Source of the DNA: RBC101 sp052387735 | GTDB taxonomy: Bacteria > Gemmatimonadota > Gemmatimonadetes > Gemmatimonadales > Gemmatimonadaceae | Length of the DNA: 64,000 nt | Reading direction: 5' to 3' | Assembly (NCBI GenBank): GCA_052387735.1 | Contig: JBQTIW010000035.1 | Coordinates: 1 to 64,000, forward strand | In this document: in pieces, positions 24,076-33,100 of the stretch | How positions within the stretch are numbered: the first letter of the stretch is position 1 | Layout of the letters: every line of letters begins with the position of its first letter | Position numbers and translations under genes: made by a program | Notes under the pieces: model-generated | Told to the model about the DNA's origin: nothing | Databases searched by the model: none | Seen by the model: only the letters and a program-made list of their open reading frames with translations

Positions 24076-24220
24076 TCGGGATTCTAGCCACCGGGAGCGG
24101 TGGTGTCACTTGCTCCTGGCTCGGGACAACGGGGAGGCACGAGCGGTCGGAGGGGCAGGGGAAGCCCGAGTTCGGGGACGCGGGCTTGCAAGGAGGCTCC
24201 CCTCGTCGAAGTTTCGCTTC

Positions 24221-24943
24221 GTGAAGAGCGGCCTCCTCCGTAGAATTCGACGCGTCGCACTGATCGTCCTGCTGCTTGCGGCGTTCGGGCCCATTGTGCT
24301 CGCACTGCCGCTCAACTTCGTGCAGCCGCTGACGACGATGGTCATGCTCCGCCGAACCGTGCAGCGTTGGTTCGAGGGCAAGCGCCCAGTCTATCCGCGA
24401 CGCGATGTCGTGTCACGCGACGAGATCTCGCCGCATCTTCGGCGGGCCGTGCTGGCCAGCGAGGATGACCGCTTCTACTTGCATTACGGGTTCGATGTCA
24501 GGGAGATCGAGAGCGCGCTCGAGAGGGCACGCCGTGGCCGTCGTTTGCGAGGGGCGTCGACCATCACGCAACAGGTGGCAAAGAACCTCTGGCTGTGGGA
24601 GGGTCGCTCATACATTCGCAAAGGGTACGAGGCCTACCTGACCCTGGTGCTGGAGACCTTCGTGACGAAGGAGCGGATTCTCGATCTGTATCTCAACCTG
24701 GCTGAATGGGGAGATGGCGTGTTCGGGGCAGAGATCGCGGCGCGCACGCACTTCCGGAAACCCGCCAAGCAGCTCACGCGCGATGAGTCGGCACGCCTCG
24801 CAGCGGTGCTTCCTGCACCACGCCGATGGTCTCCCAAAGGCTCCATTGCATCGCGGCGTGCGTCGACCATCATCGCGCGGATGCAGTATGCGGCGCCACG
24901 AGGGGCACCGCAGGCGTCCGGTCCGGCCCGTCGAACGCGCTAG
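24221..24943 (+). CDS. mtgA: Monofunctional peptidoglycan glycosyltransferase (GT51)
   Basis: 240 residues from GTG 24221 (KSGLLRRIRRVALIVLLLAA); the frame continues upstream but only as a shadow of NamZ. One N-terminal membrane anchor (VALIVLLLAAFGPIVLALPL) precedes a GT51 domain. Catalytic Glu81 is in LASEDDRFYLHYGFD, then RGASTITQQVAKNLWLW and the YLTLVLETFVTKERILDLYL LNLAEWG motif region with the second Glu. There is no transpeptidase domain, and the length is that of MtgA proteins. It polymerises lipid II glycan chains at the inner membrane. The C-terminal 20 residues are basic and low-complexity. No partner gene downstream. Confidence 0.92.
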   Translation: MKSGLLRRIRRVALIVLLLAAFGPIVLALPLNFVQPLTTMVMLRRTVQRWFEGKRPVYPRRDVVSRDEISPHLRRAVLASEDDRFYLHYGFDVREIESALERARRGRRLRGASTITQQVAKNLWLWEGRSYIRKGYEAYLTLVLETFVTKERILDLYLNLAEWGDGVFGAEIAARTHFRKPAKQLTRDESARLAAVLPAPRRWSPKGSIASRRASTIIARMQYAAPRGAPQASGPARRTR

Positions 24944-25099
24944 GCGCACACCGCTCCCACGCCGCGAGCGTCTCGGCGAACGCGCGGTCATCGGCGCTGT
25001 CATGCTGCGAGGGGACGCTCTCCCCCGTCGACGCGACCGTTGTCGTTCGTGAGGGAGGCGCGGCCGACCGTTCGCGTCCTCACATCTCGTAGCAGCCGG

Positions 25100-26749
25100 C
25101 TATATGTCTCCCCGCCTGGCAAACTCGGCGATCTTCTCGCCCGCTCGAAAGGCGAGTGCCATGATCGTCATCGTCGGTTGGCCGCGTCCCGACGTCACCA
25201 GGCTCGAGCCATCACAGATAAACAGGTTTCGGACGTCGTGCGTGCGATGATCCTTGTCGATCACGCTCTTCATCGGATCGGTGCCCATCCGGCACGTCCC
25301 CAGGAAATGGGCGCTTCCCCCGGAAACGCCGGGCTCATTCCCCCACGTGCGCTTCGCGCCGGCCGCATCGTGCATTTCCCTGGCGCGTGCGTTCAGGAAC
25401 TTCATGATCCTGATGTCGTCCGGATGATCCTCGTACGTGATGCGGAGCGCCGGCAGGCCCCATTCATCCTTCAGCTTGGGATCGAGCGTGACGTTGTTCC
25501 GCTCCATGGGCAGAGACGTGGTGTGGCTGTACATCGTCATCTGTCGCGTGTACACGTGCGCGAGCCACTTCTTGAACTCCGGCCCCCAGGACGGAATGCC
25601 CTTGGGCGGGTTGCGTAGCGCAAAACCAATCGGCAGCGCCGCATCGAAGCGCGCATCGATCCCACCACCGCCATAGAAGCCCCGCTTCGGGTCGCTGTCA
25701 TACCAGTCCATCACCAGCCGGGTTACTTCGGCGCTCTTGTACTCGTTCAGCGGATGCTCGTACTCGCCCGCCAGCGTGGCGCCTCCGTTGAACATGAGGT
25801 TCCGCCCGACCATGCCTGACGAGTTGGCGAGACCATTGGGGAAGGCCTGGTTCTTCGACATGAACAGCAGACGCGGCGTCTCGACACCGTTGGCGCACAG
25901 GACCACCGCCTTGGCGCGCTGGAACTGCTCGCGCTTGCCCTGATCGAAATAGACGACGCCCGTCGCGCGTCCTGCGTTGTCCAGCTGAACTTTCCGCACG
26001 TAGCTGTTGGGCCGGACCTCGCAGCGACCCGTCTTCTCCGCGACCGGGATGACGGTGGCGAGCGTCGAGCTCTTGGCGCCGTACTCGCACCCGTGTCCCA
26101 TACAGAAGCCGCAGTGCTGGCATGGCAATCGACCGTTGTGCGGTTTCGACAGAATGGCCATTGGTGCTGGGACGGGCGTATATCCCAGCTTCCGCGCGCC
26201 GCGCTCGAGCAACACACCCGCTGATTTGATGGGGAGCGGCGGCACCGGATACGGTCGCGAGCGCCGTCCCTCACCCGGATACGGTGCCCCGGACACGCCG
26301 ATTTCCCAATCGACTTTGGTGTAGTATGGCTCCAGCTCATCGTAGGTGATGGGCCAGTCGACGAGCGTGGTGCCCGCAATGGGACCAAGCTTCCTGCGTT
26401 CGACGAAATCGATCGGGCGGAAACGCCAGAAGTTTGCGGTGAAGTGCACGCTGCTCCCGCCCACCATGCGCGCGTACGACAGCCAGCCGGCGCGCTCCTT
26501 CGCCTCCTCGGTGGCTTTCTGACGCCAGGTGAAGGGCTCCTTTGTCGCCAGCTCGCTGTGGAACCAGTACTTCAGCTCGTCGTGGCCGAAGTGCTGTGGA
26601 CCGAGTCGCGGACCCTGTTCGAGGACTACCACGGAAAAGCCGCGCGTGGATAGCTCTTTGGCCACGATGCCGCCGGCCGCCCCCGATCCCACCACCACGA
26701 AGTCGACAGTCGAGGAAATGGGAAACGTCACCCTGCCCTGTTGGGTCAT
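25100..26749 (-). CDS. GMC-family FAD-dependent dehydrogenase (gluconate 2-dehydrogenase large-subunit type)
   Basis: 549 residues. The FAD-binding GxGxxG is in VDFVVVGSGAAGGIVAKELS near residue 14, and the second GMC signature surrounds LSYARMVGGSSVHFTANFWR. A four-cysteine patch CQHCGFCMGHGCEYGAKSS near residue 210 is typical of the three-subunit membrane dehydrogenases. The C-terminus has HFLGTCRMGTDPMKSVIDKD with the conserved active-site region. It oxidises a sugar, sugar acid or alcohol; electrons should go to a cytochrome c subunit. It begins 3 bp after its Tat-exported partner (26753-27328), with which it is presumably co-exported. No cytochrome subunit gene is in the neighbourhood. 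Confidence 0.9.
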   Translation of the reverse strand: MTQQGRVTFPISSTVDFVVVGSGAAGGIVAKELSTRGFSVVVLEQGPRLGPQHFGHDELKYWFHSELATKEPFTWRQKATEEAKERAGWLSYARMVGGSSVHFTANFWRFRPIDFVERRKLGPIAGTTLVDWPITYDELEPYYTKVDWEIGVSGAPYPGEGRRSRPYPVPPLPIKSAGVLLERGARKLGYTPVPAPMAILSKPHNGRLPCQHCGFCMGHGCEYGAKSSTLATVIPVAEKTGRCEVRPNSYVRKVQLDNAGRATGVVYFDQGKREQFQRAKAVVLCANGVETPRLLFMSKNQAFPNGLANSSGMVGRNLMFNGGATLAGEYEHPLNEYKSAEVTRLVMDWYDSDPKRGFYGGGGIDARFDAALPIGFALRNPPKGIPSWGPEFKKWLAHVYTRQMTMYSHTTSLPMERNNVTLDPKLKDEWGLPALRITYEDHPDDIRIMKFLNARAREMHDAAGAKRTWGNEPGVSGGSAHFLGTCRMGTDPMKSVIDKDHRTHDVRNLFICDGSSLVTSGRGQPTMTIMALAFRAGEKIAEFARRGDI

Positions 26750-26752
26750 CGG

Positions 26753-27328
26753 TCAGCGCCCCTTCGCCGCTTCGGCGTCATAGTATCCAAAGGGTGGCGA
26801 GTGGGAGGCGCGCGGCTGGAAGTTGATCAGTTTCCAGCCGACCTGGCCCCGATTGCCGCCGTACTCGGGATTGGCAAACATCCCGGACATGGTCATGAAA
26901 CGGACGCCGCCGAACAGATCGCTGTCCTCCATGTCCTTGAGAATGGCATCCTGGTCGGCGGGTGAAAGCGCGGCAAAAGACGTGGCGCCCCTCATTCGAC
27001 GTCCGACGCGTTTGCGCAGATCCGCCAGGCCCTGGCGCATATCCCCGATGTGTTCCTTCTCAAAGGTCGCGAACGCGCGATCCATGAAATAGATGACACC
27101 GGCTTCCTTCGCCCCCGGAGTGTCGGTCGTGGGCATGATGCGCTCGGCCATGGCCGATAGCTGTGCGGCCTCGTCGGGCGTGAGCACCTGAAACGGTGGA
27201 GGCGGCTGTTGCTTGACTGCTTGGCCGGCGTAGGCGGCCGCGGAGTTGATGGCCGCCCAATCGGCTACGAACCAAGCGGCGCCAACGCCGGCGAGGTTGG
27301 TCAGGAAGGTGCGACGCGAGGAGGTCAA
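26753..27328 (-). CDS. Gluconate 2-dehydrogenase subunit 3-type protein, Tat-exported
   Basis: 191 residues. The N-terminus TSSRRTFLTNLAGVGAAWFV is a twin-arginine signal (S-R-R-x-F-L). The body carries the subunit-3 pattern: FQVLTPDEAAQLSAMAERIM, PTTDTPGAKEAGVIYFMDRA near residue 75, and LFGGVRFMTMSGMFANPEYG near 155, with GGNRGQVGWKLINF closing. Such small subunits carry the folded FAD subunit across the membrane by the Tat route (hitchhiking). The gene directly precedes the GMC gene. Upstream 80 bp contain a purine-rich repeat (GGAGACAGGAACAGGAGACGG). Confidence 0.9.
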   Translation of the reverse strand: MTSSRRTFLTNLAGVGAAWFVADWAAINSAAAYAGQAVKQQPPPPFQVLTPDEAAQLSAMAERIMPTTDTPGAKEAGVIYFMDRAFATFEKEHIGDMRQGLADLRKRVGRRMRGATSFAALSPADQDAILKDMEDSDLFGGVRFMTMSGMFANPEYGGNRGQVGWKLINFQPRASHSPPFGYYDAEAAKGR

Positions 27329-27410
27329 GGACGGGAGCCTGCAGCCGAGGGACAGAAGCCAGGAGACAGGAACAGGAGACGGCTCAACTCTGCCTGAGCC
27401 GACCAGGGAG

Positions 27411-28883
27411 TCAAGACTCGCGGGAGCCGTTGCGCACCGCGGAGGTGGCGGGGGGGAGAAGGGCTCTCGGGGCGCGGCCGTTTTCCCTGGCCCTGGTCAC
27501 GATCGAGATGCGGTCCCACCAGTCAACGACCGCGCGCGCGGCCCGGCCGAGTACCGCGCCCACGATGGTCGGATAGTCGACGGCCGAGCGGCCGTCGTCC
27601 ATGTTGAGCGACCGGAGGATCTGCGAGCGCATTTTGATCGCAATCGGGGCGGCAAAGTCGATGGGGTTGAAGTGCGCGTCGTAGCGCACGCCCAGCCCCT
27701 CGATCAGCGCCGCCGTGCGGGCGAAGTAGACCATCTCGCTCGTCAGGCGGACCGGCCAGTCATAGAGCGTCGCCAACACCTCCTGCGCCAGCAGCTGTAC
27801 ACGCTCGGTCATGGTGGACGGCTGGTAGGCGATGCTCATGAGCCGGTCCGCGAGTGGACGCAGCTGTTCGTTGGTGGTCTCCGGTGCCAGCAGGCCTAAC
27901 GAGCGGAATCCATCGAGAATGCCATCCGTGTCGCGACGGATGGCGGCGAACACGGTAGCCACGAGATCGGCGCGCATCTGTCTGGACACGCGGATCACCA
28001 TGCCGAAATCCAGGATGACGATGCGACCGTCGGGCGCGACCAGAATGTTGCCGGGATGGGGGTCGGCGTGGAAGAAGCCGTCCACCAGCATCATCTTGAG
28101 GTAGAGCTCCATCACATGGCTCACGACCCCTCGCGGATCGTGCGTGGAGTCACCATGGCGCGGGTGGATGCGGTCCACGCGCGTGCCCTCAACGTACTCG
28201 AGCACCAGGGCGCGCGGGCGTGTCAGCTCGGAAATGACTTCCGGGACGATGATGCGGGGATTCCCGCGGAAGTTTTCCCCGATCTCGATCGCATTGGCGG
28301 CCTCACGAACAAAGTCCATCTCCTCCCACACGCGAACGGCAAATTCCTCAATGACGATGCGTGCGTTGTGGATATGCGGATTGGGGAAGCGCCGTGCGAA
28401 CCAGGCGACCAGGGGCCGGAACACGGCGAGATCCTGGCGCACCAGCTCCTCGACGCTGGGACGCAGGACCTTGATGACGACGTCGCGCCCGTGGTGACGC
28501 GCCCGATGCACCTGTCCTAACGAGGCCGCGGCAAGGGGCTCGTTCTCGAACATATCGAACAGCTGTTCGGGCGTGCGCCCGTAGGAGTGCTCGATCTCGT
28601 GACGGATCGCCGTGGTGGGGACCGGCGGGACCTGGTCGGTGAGGGCCGACAGCGCGCCGACGTATGGTTCCGGGATCAGGTCCGAGCGCGATGCGAAGAT
28701 CTGCGCCATCTTCACAAACGAGGGGCCGAGCCTGGCGAGGGTCTCCACGACGCGTTCGGCGCGGACCTGGTGGAACTCCGGAGTGCGCTCGACACCCTTT
28801 CCCCACCAGATCCAGCGCCGCCAATCCCGGATAAACGAGACGACCAGCGGAGTCAGGTAGCGGAGGATGACCAGCGCGCGCAT
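27411..28883 (-). CDS. UbiB/ABC1-family atypical protein kinase-like protein
   Basis: 490 residues, usual size. Signature elements: LGPSFVKMAQIFASRSDLIP, the KxGQ-type motif of the family but with Ala for the invariant Gly (KMAQ), and AAASLGQVHRARHHGRDVVI with the nucleotide-binding Ala-rich loop and Lys (VIKVLRPS). The catalytic DGFFHADPHPGNILV and metal-binding ILDFGMV follow. The last ~60 residues include membrane-association-type hydrophobics. UbiB/COQ8 proteins act as ATPases supporting isoprenoid quinone or other lipid synthesis. The family letter is clear; the role here (menaquinone?) is open. The Gly-to-Ala change in KxGQ is worth noting, since that motif keeps COQ8 from acting as a protein kinase. 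Confidence 0.9.
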   Translation of the reverse strand: MRALVILRYLTPLVVSFIRDWRRWIWWGKGVERTPEFHQVRAERVVETLARLGPSFVKMAQIFASRSDLIPEPYVGALSALTDQVPPVPTTAIRHEIEHSYGRTPEQLFDMFENEPLAAASLGQVHRARHHGRDVVIKVLRPSVEELVRQDLAVFRPLVAWFARRFPNPHIHNARIVIEEFAVRVWEEMDFVREAANAIEIGENFRGNPRIIVPEVISELTRPRALVLEYVEGTRVDRIHPRHGDSTHDPRGVVSHVMELYLKMMLVDGFFHADPHPGNILVAPDGRIVILDFGMVIRVSRQMRADLVATVFAAIRRDTDGILDGFRSLGLLAPETTNEQLRPLADRLMSIAYQPSTMTERVQLLAQEVLATLYDWPVRLTSEMVYFARTAALIEGLGVRYDAHFNPIDFAAPIAIKMRSQILRSLNMDDGRSAVDYPTIVGAVLGRAARAVVDWWDRISIVTRARENGRAPRALLPPATSAVRNGSRES

Positions 28884-28977
28884 CTGACCAATCTACCCGG
28901 GTTTGGCGGCCAGCCTTCCCTCATTTTCCCCAACTCACTGCCACGATCATGCATGATCGGGCCCACCGAGAACCCCT

Positions 28978-29484
28978 ATGTTTCAAACCGCCTGTCATGC
29001 CGCGGTCCTCGTCGGCGCGCTCGTGCTGCTGAGTACGCAGCCTCTCCCCGCGCAGCGCGCGGCGGACGATCGCGACGCCGCGGAAATTCGACGACGCCGC
29101 GAATCGTCGAATGCAGCGATCGCCCGTCACGATACGGCCGGAATCGCGGCGATCCTCGCACCGTCCGTCATGGTCCTGTCGTCCAACTCAGCGGCGATCC
29201 TGGGTCGCGACACCAACGCGCAGCGCCTCGCCGATCAGTTCCGGACCCGTCCGGACGTGGTGTATCGACGGACGCCGGAGCGGGTGAGGGTGTTCGGCCC
29301 GTGGCGGATGGCGAGCGAGCTGGGACGCTGGACCGGCTCTTGGACGGACGCCGACGGTCGGCTGACGATTGGCGGGGCCTACTTCGCGAAGTGGCGCGAA
29401 ATCAATGGTCAATGGCTTGTCGAGAGCGAAACCTACGTGCCCGAGAGCTGCGTCGGTGGGGCGTATTGCAGCAGGGTGCCGTAG
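28978..29484 (+). CDS. Exported NTF2-like (SnoaL/DUF4440-type) protein
   Basis: 168 residues. Signal peptide FQTACHAAVLVGALVLLSTQ then PLPAQ cleavage. The mature domain is an NTF2-like cone: the helix AAEIRRRRESSNAAIARHDT, IAAILAPSVMVLSSNSAAIL, strands ERVRVFGPWRMASELGRWTG and GGAYFAKWREINGQWLVESE. A cysteine pair (SCVGGAYC) near the C-terminus may form a disulfide. This fold serves as isomerase, hydratase or ligand carrier; the reaction is unknown. A repeat element follows immediately. Confidence 0.8.
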   Translation: MFQTACHAAVLVGALVLLSTQPLPAQRAADDRDAAEIRRRRESSNAAIARHDTAGIAAILAPSVMVLSSNSAAILGRDTNAQRLADQFRTRPDVVYRRTPERVRVFGPWRMASELGRWTGSWTDADGRLTIGGAYFAKWREINGQWLVESETYVPESCVGGAYCSRVP

Positions 29485-29490
29485 GACCGA

Positions 29491-29566
29491 GACGGGAGAC
29501 AAAGACCGGAGAGCGTGAGCCGCACTCCGCAGCAGATCTCCACTCCTACCTCCCGTCTCCCGTCTC
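29491..29566. repeat. Imperfect inverted repeat with perfect 12-bp ends
   Basis: Ends GAGACGGGAGAC and GTCTCCCGTCTC are perfect inverted repeats; the interior holds GACCGGAGAGCG and ATCTCCACTCCTACCTCCC. It sits between convergent genes (29484 plus, 29566 minus) and could terminate both transcripts. Sequence words are shared with the element at 20203-20262; a half-element (GAGACGGGACGGGTGACGGG) follows at about 30013. Confidence 0.6.
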
Positions 29567-30009
29567 TAGAACGGCAGCAGTGGCCGGTCCCATGGGATGA
29601 AGCCCAGAATCGACGCCAGTGCGATTCCCCACCAGATCGTGGCCGTTTGAAATCGGCCGGAATCACTCTTCGCCTTCCGGACGCGCGAGAGCCCGATGTG
29701 CGTGAGCGCTACGGAGATCAGCATCATCACGGGGTGCTCCACCACGATTTTTCGCATCGCCGGGTCCGACATCGCCGCGCCCATGTCCGCCATCCCCTGG
29801 CGGGTCAGGGGACTGACCGCGTAGAGCAGTACCCCAAGCACGAATTGCAGCGAGATCGTGGCCGCGAACGCCTTGCCGGCCTTCAGATCGGCGTCGGTCC
29901 ACTGGGCTCGCTGCATCCAGCCGCGCCAGGCATGCCAGAACGCCCAGAGTCCGGCGAGCACGACGACCCACCTAACGAGATTGTGCGTGATAAGGATGGC
30001 GGAATACAT
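29566..30009 (-). CDS. Small four-helix membrane protein, function unknown
   Basis: 147 residues from ATG 30007-30009. Four hydrophobic helices: YSAILITHNLVRWVVVLAGL, AATISLQFVLGVLLYAVSPL, VEHPVMMLISVALTHIGLSR and ATIWWGIALASILGFIPWDR. Histidines at the membrane borders (THNLVRW, EHPVMM, LTHIG) are the arrangement of small haem-binding or cytochrome-like membrane proteins, but this is only a resemblance. No family assigned. Divergent from the M14 peptidase gene. Confidence 0.72.
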   Translation of the reverse strand: MYSAILITHNLVRWVVVLAGLWAFWHAWRGWMQRAQWTDADLKAGKAFAATISLQFVLGVLLYAVSPLTRQGMADMGAAMSDPAMRKIVVEHPVMMLISVALTHIGLSRVRKAKSDSGRFQTATIWWGIALASILGFIPWDRPLLPF

Positions 30010-30182
30010 GTGTGAGACGGGACGGGTGACGGGAGTTGACGTCGCGAATGCGGGTCGGTTGGCCTCGACGGTCCAAGCTACGGCCGAAGACCAGAGGGCT
30101 CCAGTCGTCATGTCACGCCCTTGGTGGGGATGTGCCCCTGGCGTACATTCGCGCGTCGCTGCCCGACCCTCACAACCTCGCC

Positions 30183-32792
30183 ATGCGCCGTCTCGTCCTT
30201 CCAGCCCTGCTCGCGGTCTTCGCCGGTTCTGCCGCAGCGCAGCACCCATACTCGGAGGCCGGCAGCACCTATGACCCGCGCGTGCCCACACCCCGGTCGG
30301 TCCTCGGTTACGACCTCGGCCAGCGCTTCACCACACACCGAGCCATGCTTCGCTACGTCGAGCGCGTCGCTTCCGCGTCACGGCGCGTGAAGGTGGACAC
30401 GGTTGCTCGGTCGTTCGAAGGGCGTGAGATGTTGCTCATCACCGTCTCGTCGGAGGCGAACATGGCGCGCCTCGCCGACCTGCAGGTCGACGCCCGTCGC
30501 GTCGCCGACCCGCGGACCGGATCCACGGCCGAAGTGGAGGCGGCCGTTAGGCGTAGCCCGTCGATCGTCTGGCTGGCGCACTCGGTGCACGGCGGCGAGG
30601 CGTCAGGCGTCGAAGCGGGGATCGCGCTCCTGTATCAGCTGGCCGCCGGAACCGACGCCGAGACACGCCTGGCGCTCGACAGCACGGTTGTCCTGATCGA
30701 CCCCATGCAGAACCCGGATGGTCGGGAGCGTCACACCCACGACGTCGAACGCCTGTGGAGTTTCCGGTCGCTGCCCACCGAGCCCGGCGCGTTGAACAAC
30801 GCCGGGTCATGGCCCGGACCACGCACGAGCCACTACTCGTTCGATCTCAATCGCGACTGGTTCATCCTGTCGCATCCGGAATCGCAGGGACGTGTCGCGT
30901 CGTTTCTCAAATGGATGCCACACGTTGCGGTCGACCTGCATGAGCAGGGGTCGAGCGCGACCTTCTATTTCGCGCCACCCCGGGAGCCCGACAACCGCAA
31001 CAATCCGAAGCATCTCTTCAAGTGGTTCGACATCTTTGCCGCGGCACACGGCGCGGCGTTCGATGCGCACGGCTGGTCGTACTTTCGTCGCGAAGGCTAC
31101 GACTCCTTCTATCCGGGATACGGCGAAGGCTGGCCGATGCTCACCGGCTCGATCGGCATGCTGTTCGAGTCCGCCTCCTCGTCGGGCGGGGCGATCCGCC
31201 GCAACGACGGCACGCTACGCACGCTCAAGCAGGCCGCCTGGGAGCACTACACGGCGGAGTGGACCACCGTGCGCACATCCGCGCGGCGACGCGCTGAGCT
31301 CGTCAGCGACTACGCGAAGTCGCGTCGTGACGCCATCAGTATCCATGCCGCCGGACCCATGCGCAGCGTCGTCTTCGAGCGCGACGGCCAGGGCCGCGCC
31401 GACACCCTCGCGCTGCGATTGAAGGCCAACGGCATCGACGTGATGCGCCTGACGAGTGACGCGGACCTGCGCGACGCGACGTTGTTCGGTGAGAAGACGG
31501 CGGCACCGTCGACACGAGTGCGGGCCGGCGCGTACGTCGTGGACCTCGCGCAACCGCAGGGACACCTCGCCAAGGCGCTGCTCGAGCCCGACGCCGAGCT
31601 CGATTCCGCATTCATCAAGCTGGAATTGGAAATGCGACGCACGGGTCAGCCTGACCGGTTCTACGATATCACGGCGTGGTCGCTGCCCTTCGCCTATCGC
31701 GTGAGGGCCTGGCATACCAGGACCCTGCCCCCCTCGCTGTCGGCGATGGGTGAGCTCCCCCGCGATGCCATGTCGCGTGCGACTCGCGCGCGCTACGGAT
31801 ATGCCTTCGAGCCCGGCACGGAAGCGTCCAACCGGCTGCTGGCAGCGCTGCTCGAGGACTCCGTGAGAGTCTGGCACGCACCGCGTCCGTTCACGTCCGG
31901 TGGCAAGCGGTTTACGAAGGGCGCCTTTCTTGTGCGCGTAGCGTTCAACGACTCGTCGGTGCACGACGTGGTAGCCGAGCAGGCGACGCTGGCCGGCGCC
32001 GCCGTCTACGCGATCGCGTCTGCCGGGGTGGAAGCAGGTACGGATCTCGGTTCCAACTCGGTGCGCCCGATTCGCGTGCCCAAAGTCGCACTCCTCAGTG
32101 GTACGCCGGTGAGCGGCAACTCCTGGGGATTCACGTGGTATGCGATGGACCAGCGCCTGGGTTATCCCACGACCCTGGTGGATGCGAGCTTCCTCACCGC
32201 TGGCCTCGACGGGTTCAATGTGCTGATCGTGCCGTCCGTCCCGGGTGCCGCCCTGGACCGCACGTTAGGTGACGCCGGCCGGACGCGTGTGGGTGACTGG
32301 GTGCGCAATGGTGGCGTGCTCATCACCATCGACGCCGCCACCGCCTGGCTGGCGCAGGAGAGCACGCGCCTCGCGCGCGTCCGCGTTCGCCGGGACACGA
32401 CTCGCGCCGATAGTGCGGGGGGAGCGCCACTGCAGACCGACCTCCCCGGCGTGATCGCGCGGGCCACGATCGACACGCTCTCGCCCCTGCTCGCCGGAGT
32501 TGCCGAGCTCGAGATCCCCGTGTTCGCGAACTCCGATCGTGTGCTCACCGTTCCGAAGGACCTGACCGCCGGTGAAGCGGTGATCCGGTTCGCGCCGGAG
32601 GGTCGTGTACGGCTCGCTGGCTACTTCTGGCCGGAGATGCCGGCGCGCATCGCCCTGTCGCCGTGGCTATGGACCGAGCGCGTCGGCAGGGGACGGGTGA
32701 TCGCGTTTGCGCACGACGTCAACTTCCGCGACCTGTTCCGTGGGCTGCTGCCGATCTTTGGTAACGCCGTGCTGCTCGGCGGGACCTTCTAA
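30183..32792 (+). CDS. Exported M14-family zinc carboxypeptidase
   Basis: 869 residues from ATG 30183, which begins the signal peptide RRLVLPALLAVFAGSAAAQH. The M14 core lies at about residues 40-330: HSVHGGEASGVEAGIALLYQ (HxxE zinc ligands), VVLIDPMQNPDGRERHTHDV, FDLNRDWFILSHPESQ and VDLHEQGSSATFYFAPP (third ligand His). The remaining ~500 residues contain a flavodoxin- or glutamine-amidotransferase-like region (VALLSGTPVSGNSWGFTWYA; GGVLITIDAATAWLAQ), seen in large secreted M14 proteins of this kind. It probably degrades peptides in the periplasm or outside. A CGTTAGGT copy encodes Leu-Gly in RTLGDAG. Ends overlapping a small convergent gene. Confidence 0.9.
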   Translation: MRRLVLPALLAVFAGSAAAQHPYSEAGSTYDPRVPTPRSVLGYDLGQRFTTHRAMLRYVERVASASRRVKVDTVARSFEGREMLLITVSSEANMARLADLQVDARRVADPRTGSTAEVEAAVRRSPSIVWLAHSVHGGEASGVEAGIALLYQLAAGTDAETRLALDSTVVLIDPMQNPDGRERHTHDVERLWSFRSLPTEPGALNNAGSWPGPRTSHYSFDLNRDWFILSHPESQGRVASFLKWMPHVAVDLHEQGSSATFYFAPPREPDNRNNPKHLFKWFDIFAAAHGAAFDAHGWSYFRREGYDSFYPGYGEGWPMLTGSIGMLFESASSSGGAIRRNDGTLRTLKQAAWEHYTAEWTTVRTSARRRAELVSDYAKSRRDAISIHAAGPMRSVVFERDGQGRADTLALRLKANGIDVMRLTSDADLRDATLFGEKTAAPSTRVRAGAYVVDLAQPQGHLAKALLEPDAELDSAFIKLELEMRRTGQPDRFYDITAWSLPFAYRVRAWHTRTLPPSLSAMGELPRDAMSRATRARYGYAFEPGTEASNRLLAALLEDSVRVWHAPRPFTSGGKRFTKGAFLVRVAFNDSSVHDVVAEQATLAGAAVYAIASAGVEAGTDLGSNSVRPIRVPKVALLSGTPVSGNSWGFTWYAMDQRLGYPTTLVDASFLTAGLDGFNVLIVPSVPGAALDRTLGDAGRTRVGDWVRNGGVLITIDAATAWLAQESTRLARVRVRRDTTRADSAGGAPLQTDLPGVIARATIDTLSPLLAGVAELEIPVFANSDRVLTVPKDLTAGEAVIRFAPEGRVRLAGYFWPEMPARIALSPWLWTERVGRGRVIAFAHDVNFRDLFRGLLPIFGNAVLLGGTF

Positions 32793-32959
32793 CCCTCGGC
32801 CGCCGGCGCGGGTTCGGACCCGGTCAGGGGCTCGCCATCACCTGACGGCTGGCCTTCGACGTTGCGGCGTTGCTTCTCGGCGAGCTTGGCATCCTTTCTC
32901 GCTTTGCGCTCGAGTTCTTTCCTGCGCTTCTCAAAGTCGTAGTTTGGCTTTCTGGCCAC
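32789..32959 (-). CDS. 56-residue basic protein, conserved small ORF
   Basis: GTG 32957-32959 to TAG 32789-32791, giving ARKPNYDFEKRRKELERKAR, then KDAKLAEKQRRNVEG and an acidic/proline tail. The N-terminal ARKPNYxFEKRxKE resembles a tiny highly charged protein family found in many Proteobacteria and other phyla; I recall the pattern but cannot name it. Mostly one charged helix. Its stop overlaps the convergent M14 stop codon (32790-32792). The codon use is ordinary for the window and no other frame here is open with sense. Confidence 0.6.
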   Translation of the reverse strand: MARKPNYDFEKRRKELERKARKDAKLAEKQRRNVEGQPSGDGEPLTGSEPAPAAEG

Positions 32960-33100
32960 AATCGAGGCTCCACTCCGCTCCCGCGGAAAAGGGACTGTTC
33001 CGGTCGCTCGGGGTCACCAGGCGGTGGAGCACCGAATTGCCGTACCTGAAGCGTAGTGGGTATTGCCGCCTCGTGGGGGGATCTGAGGCAGGATTGCACG

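Noticed and set aside
24850..25090. Minus-strand in-frame sequence reading SQHDSADDRAFAETLAAW near 24970-25040, looking coding-like
   Set aside because: A TGA lies just upstream and there is no start codon in frame; too short to call and overlapping the end of mtgA. At most a remnant.
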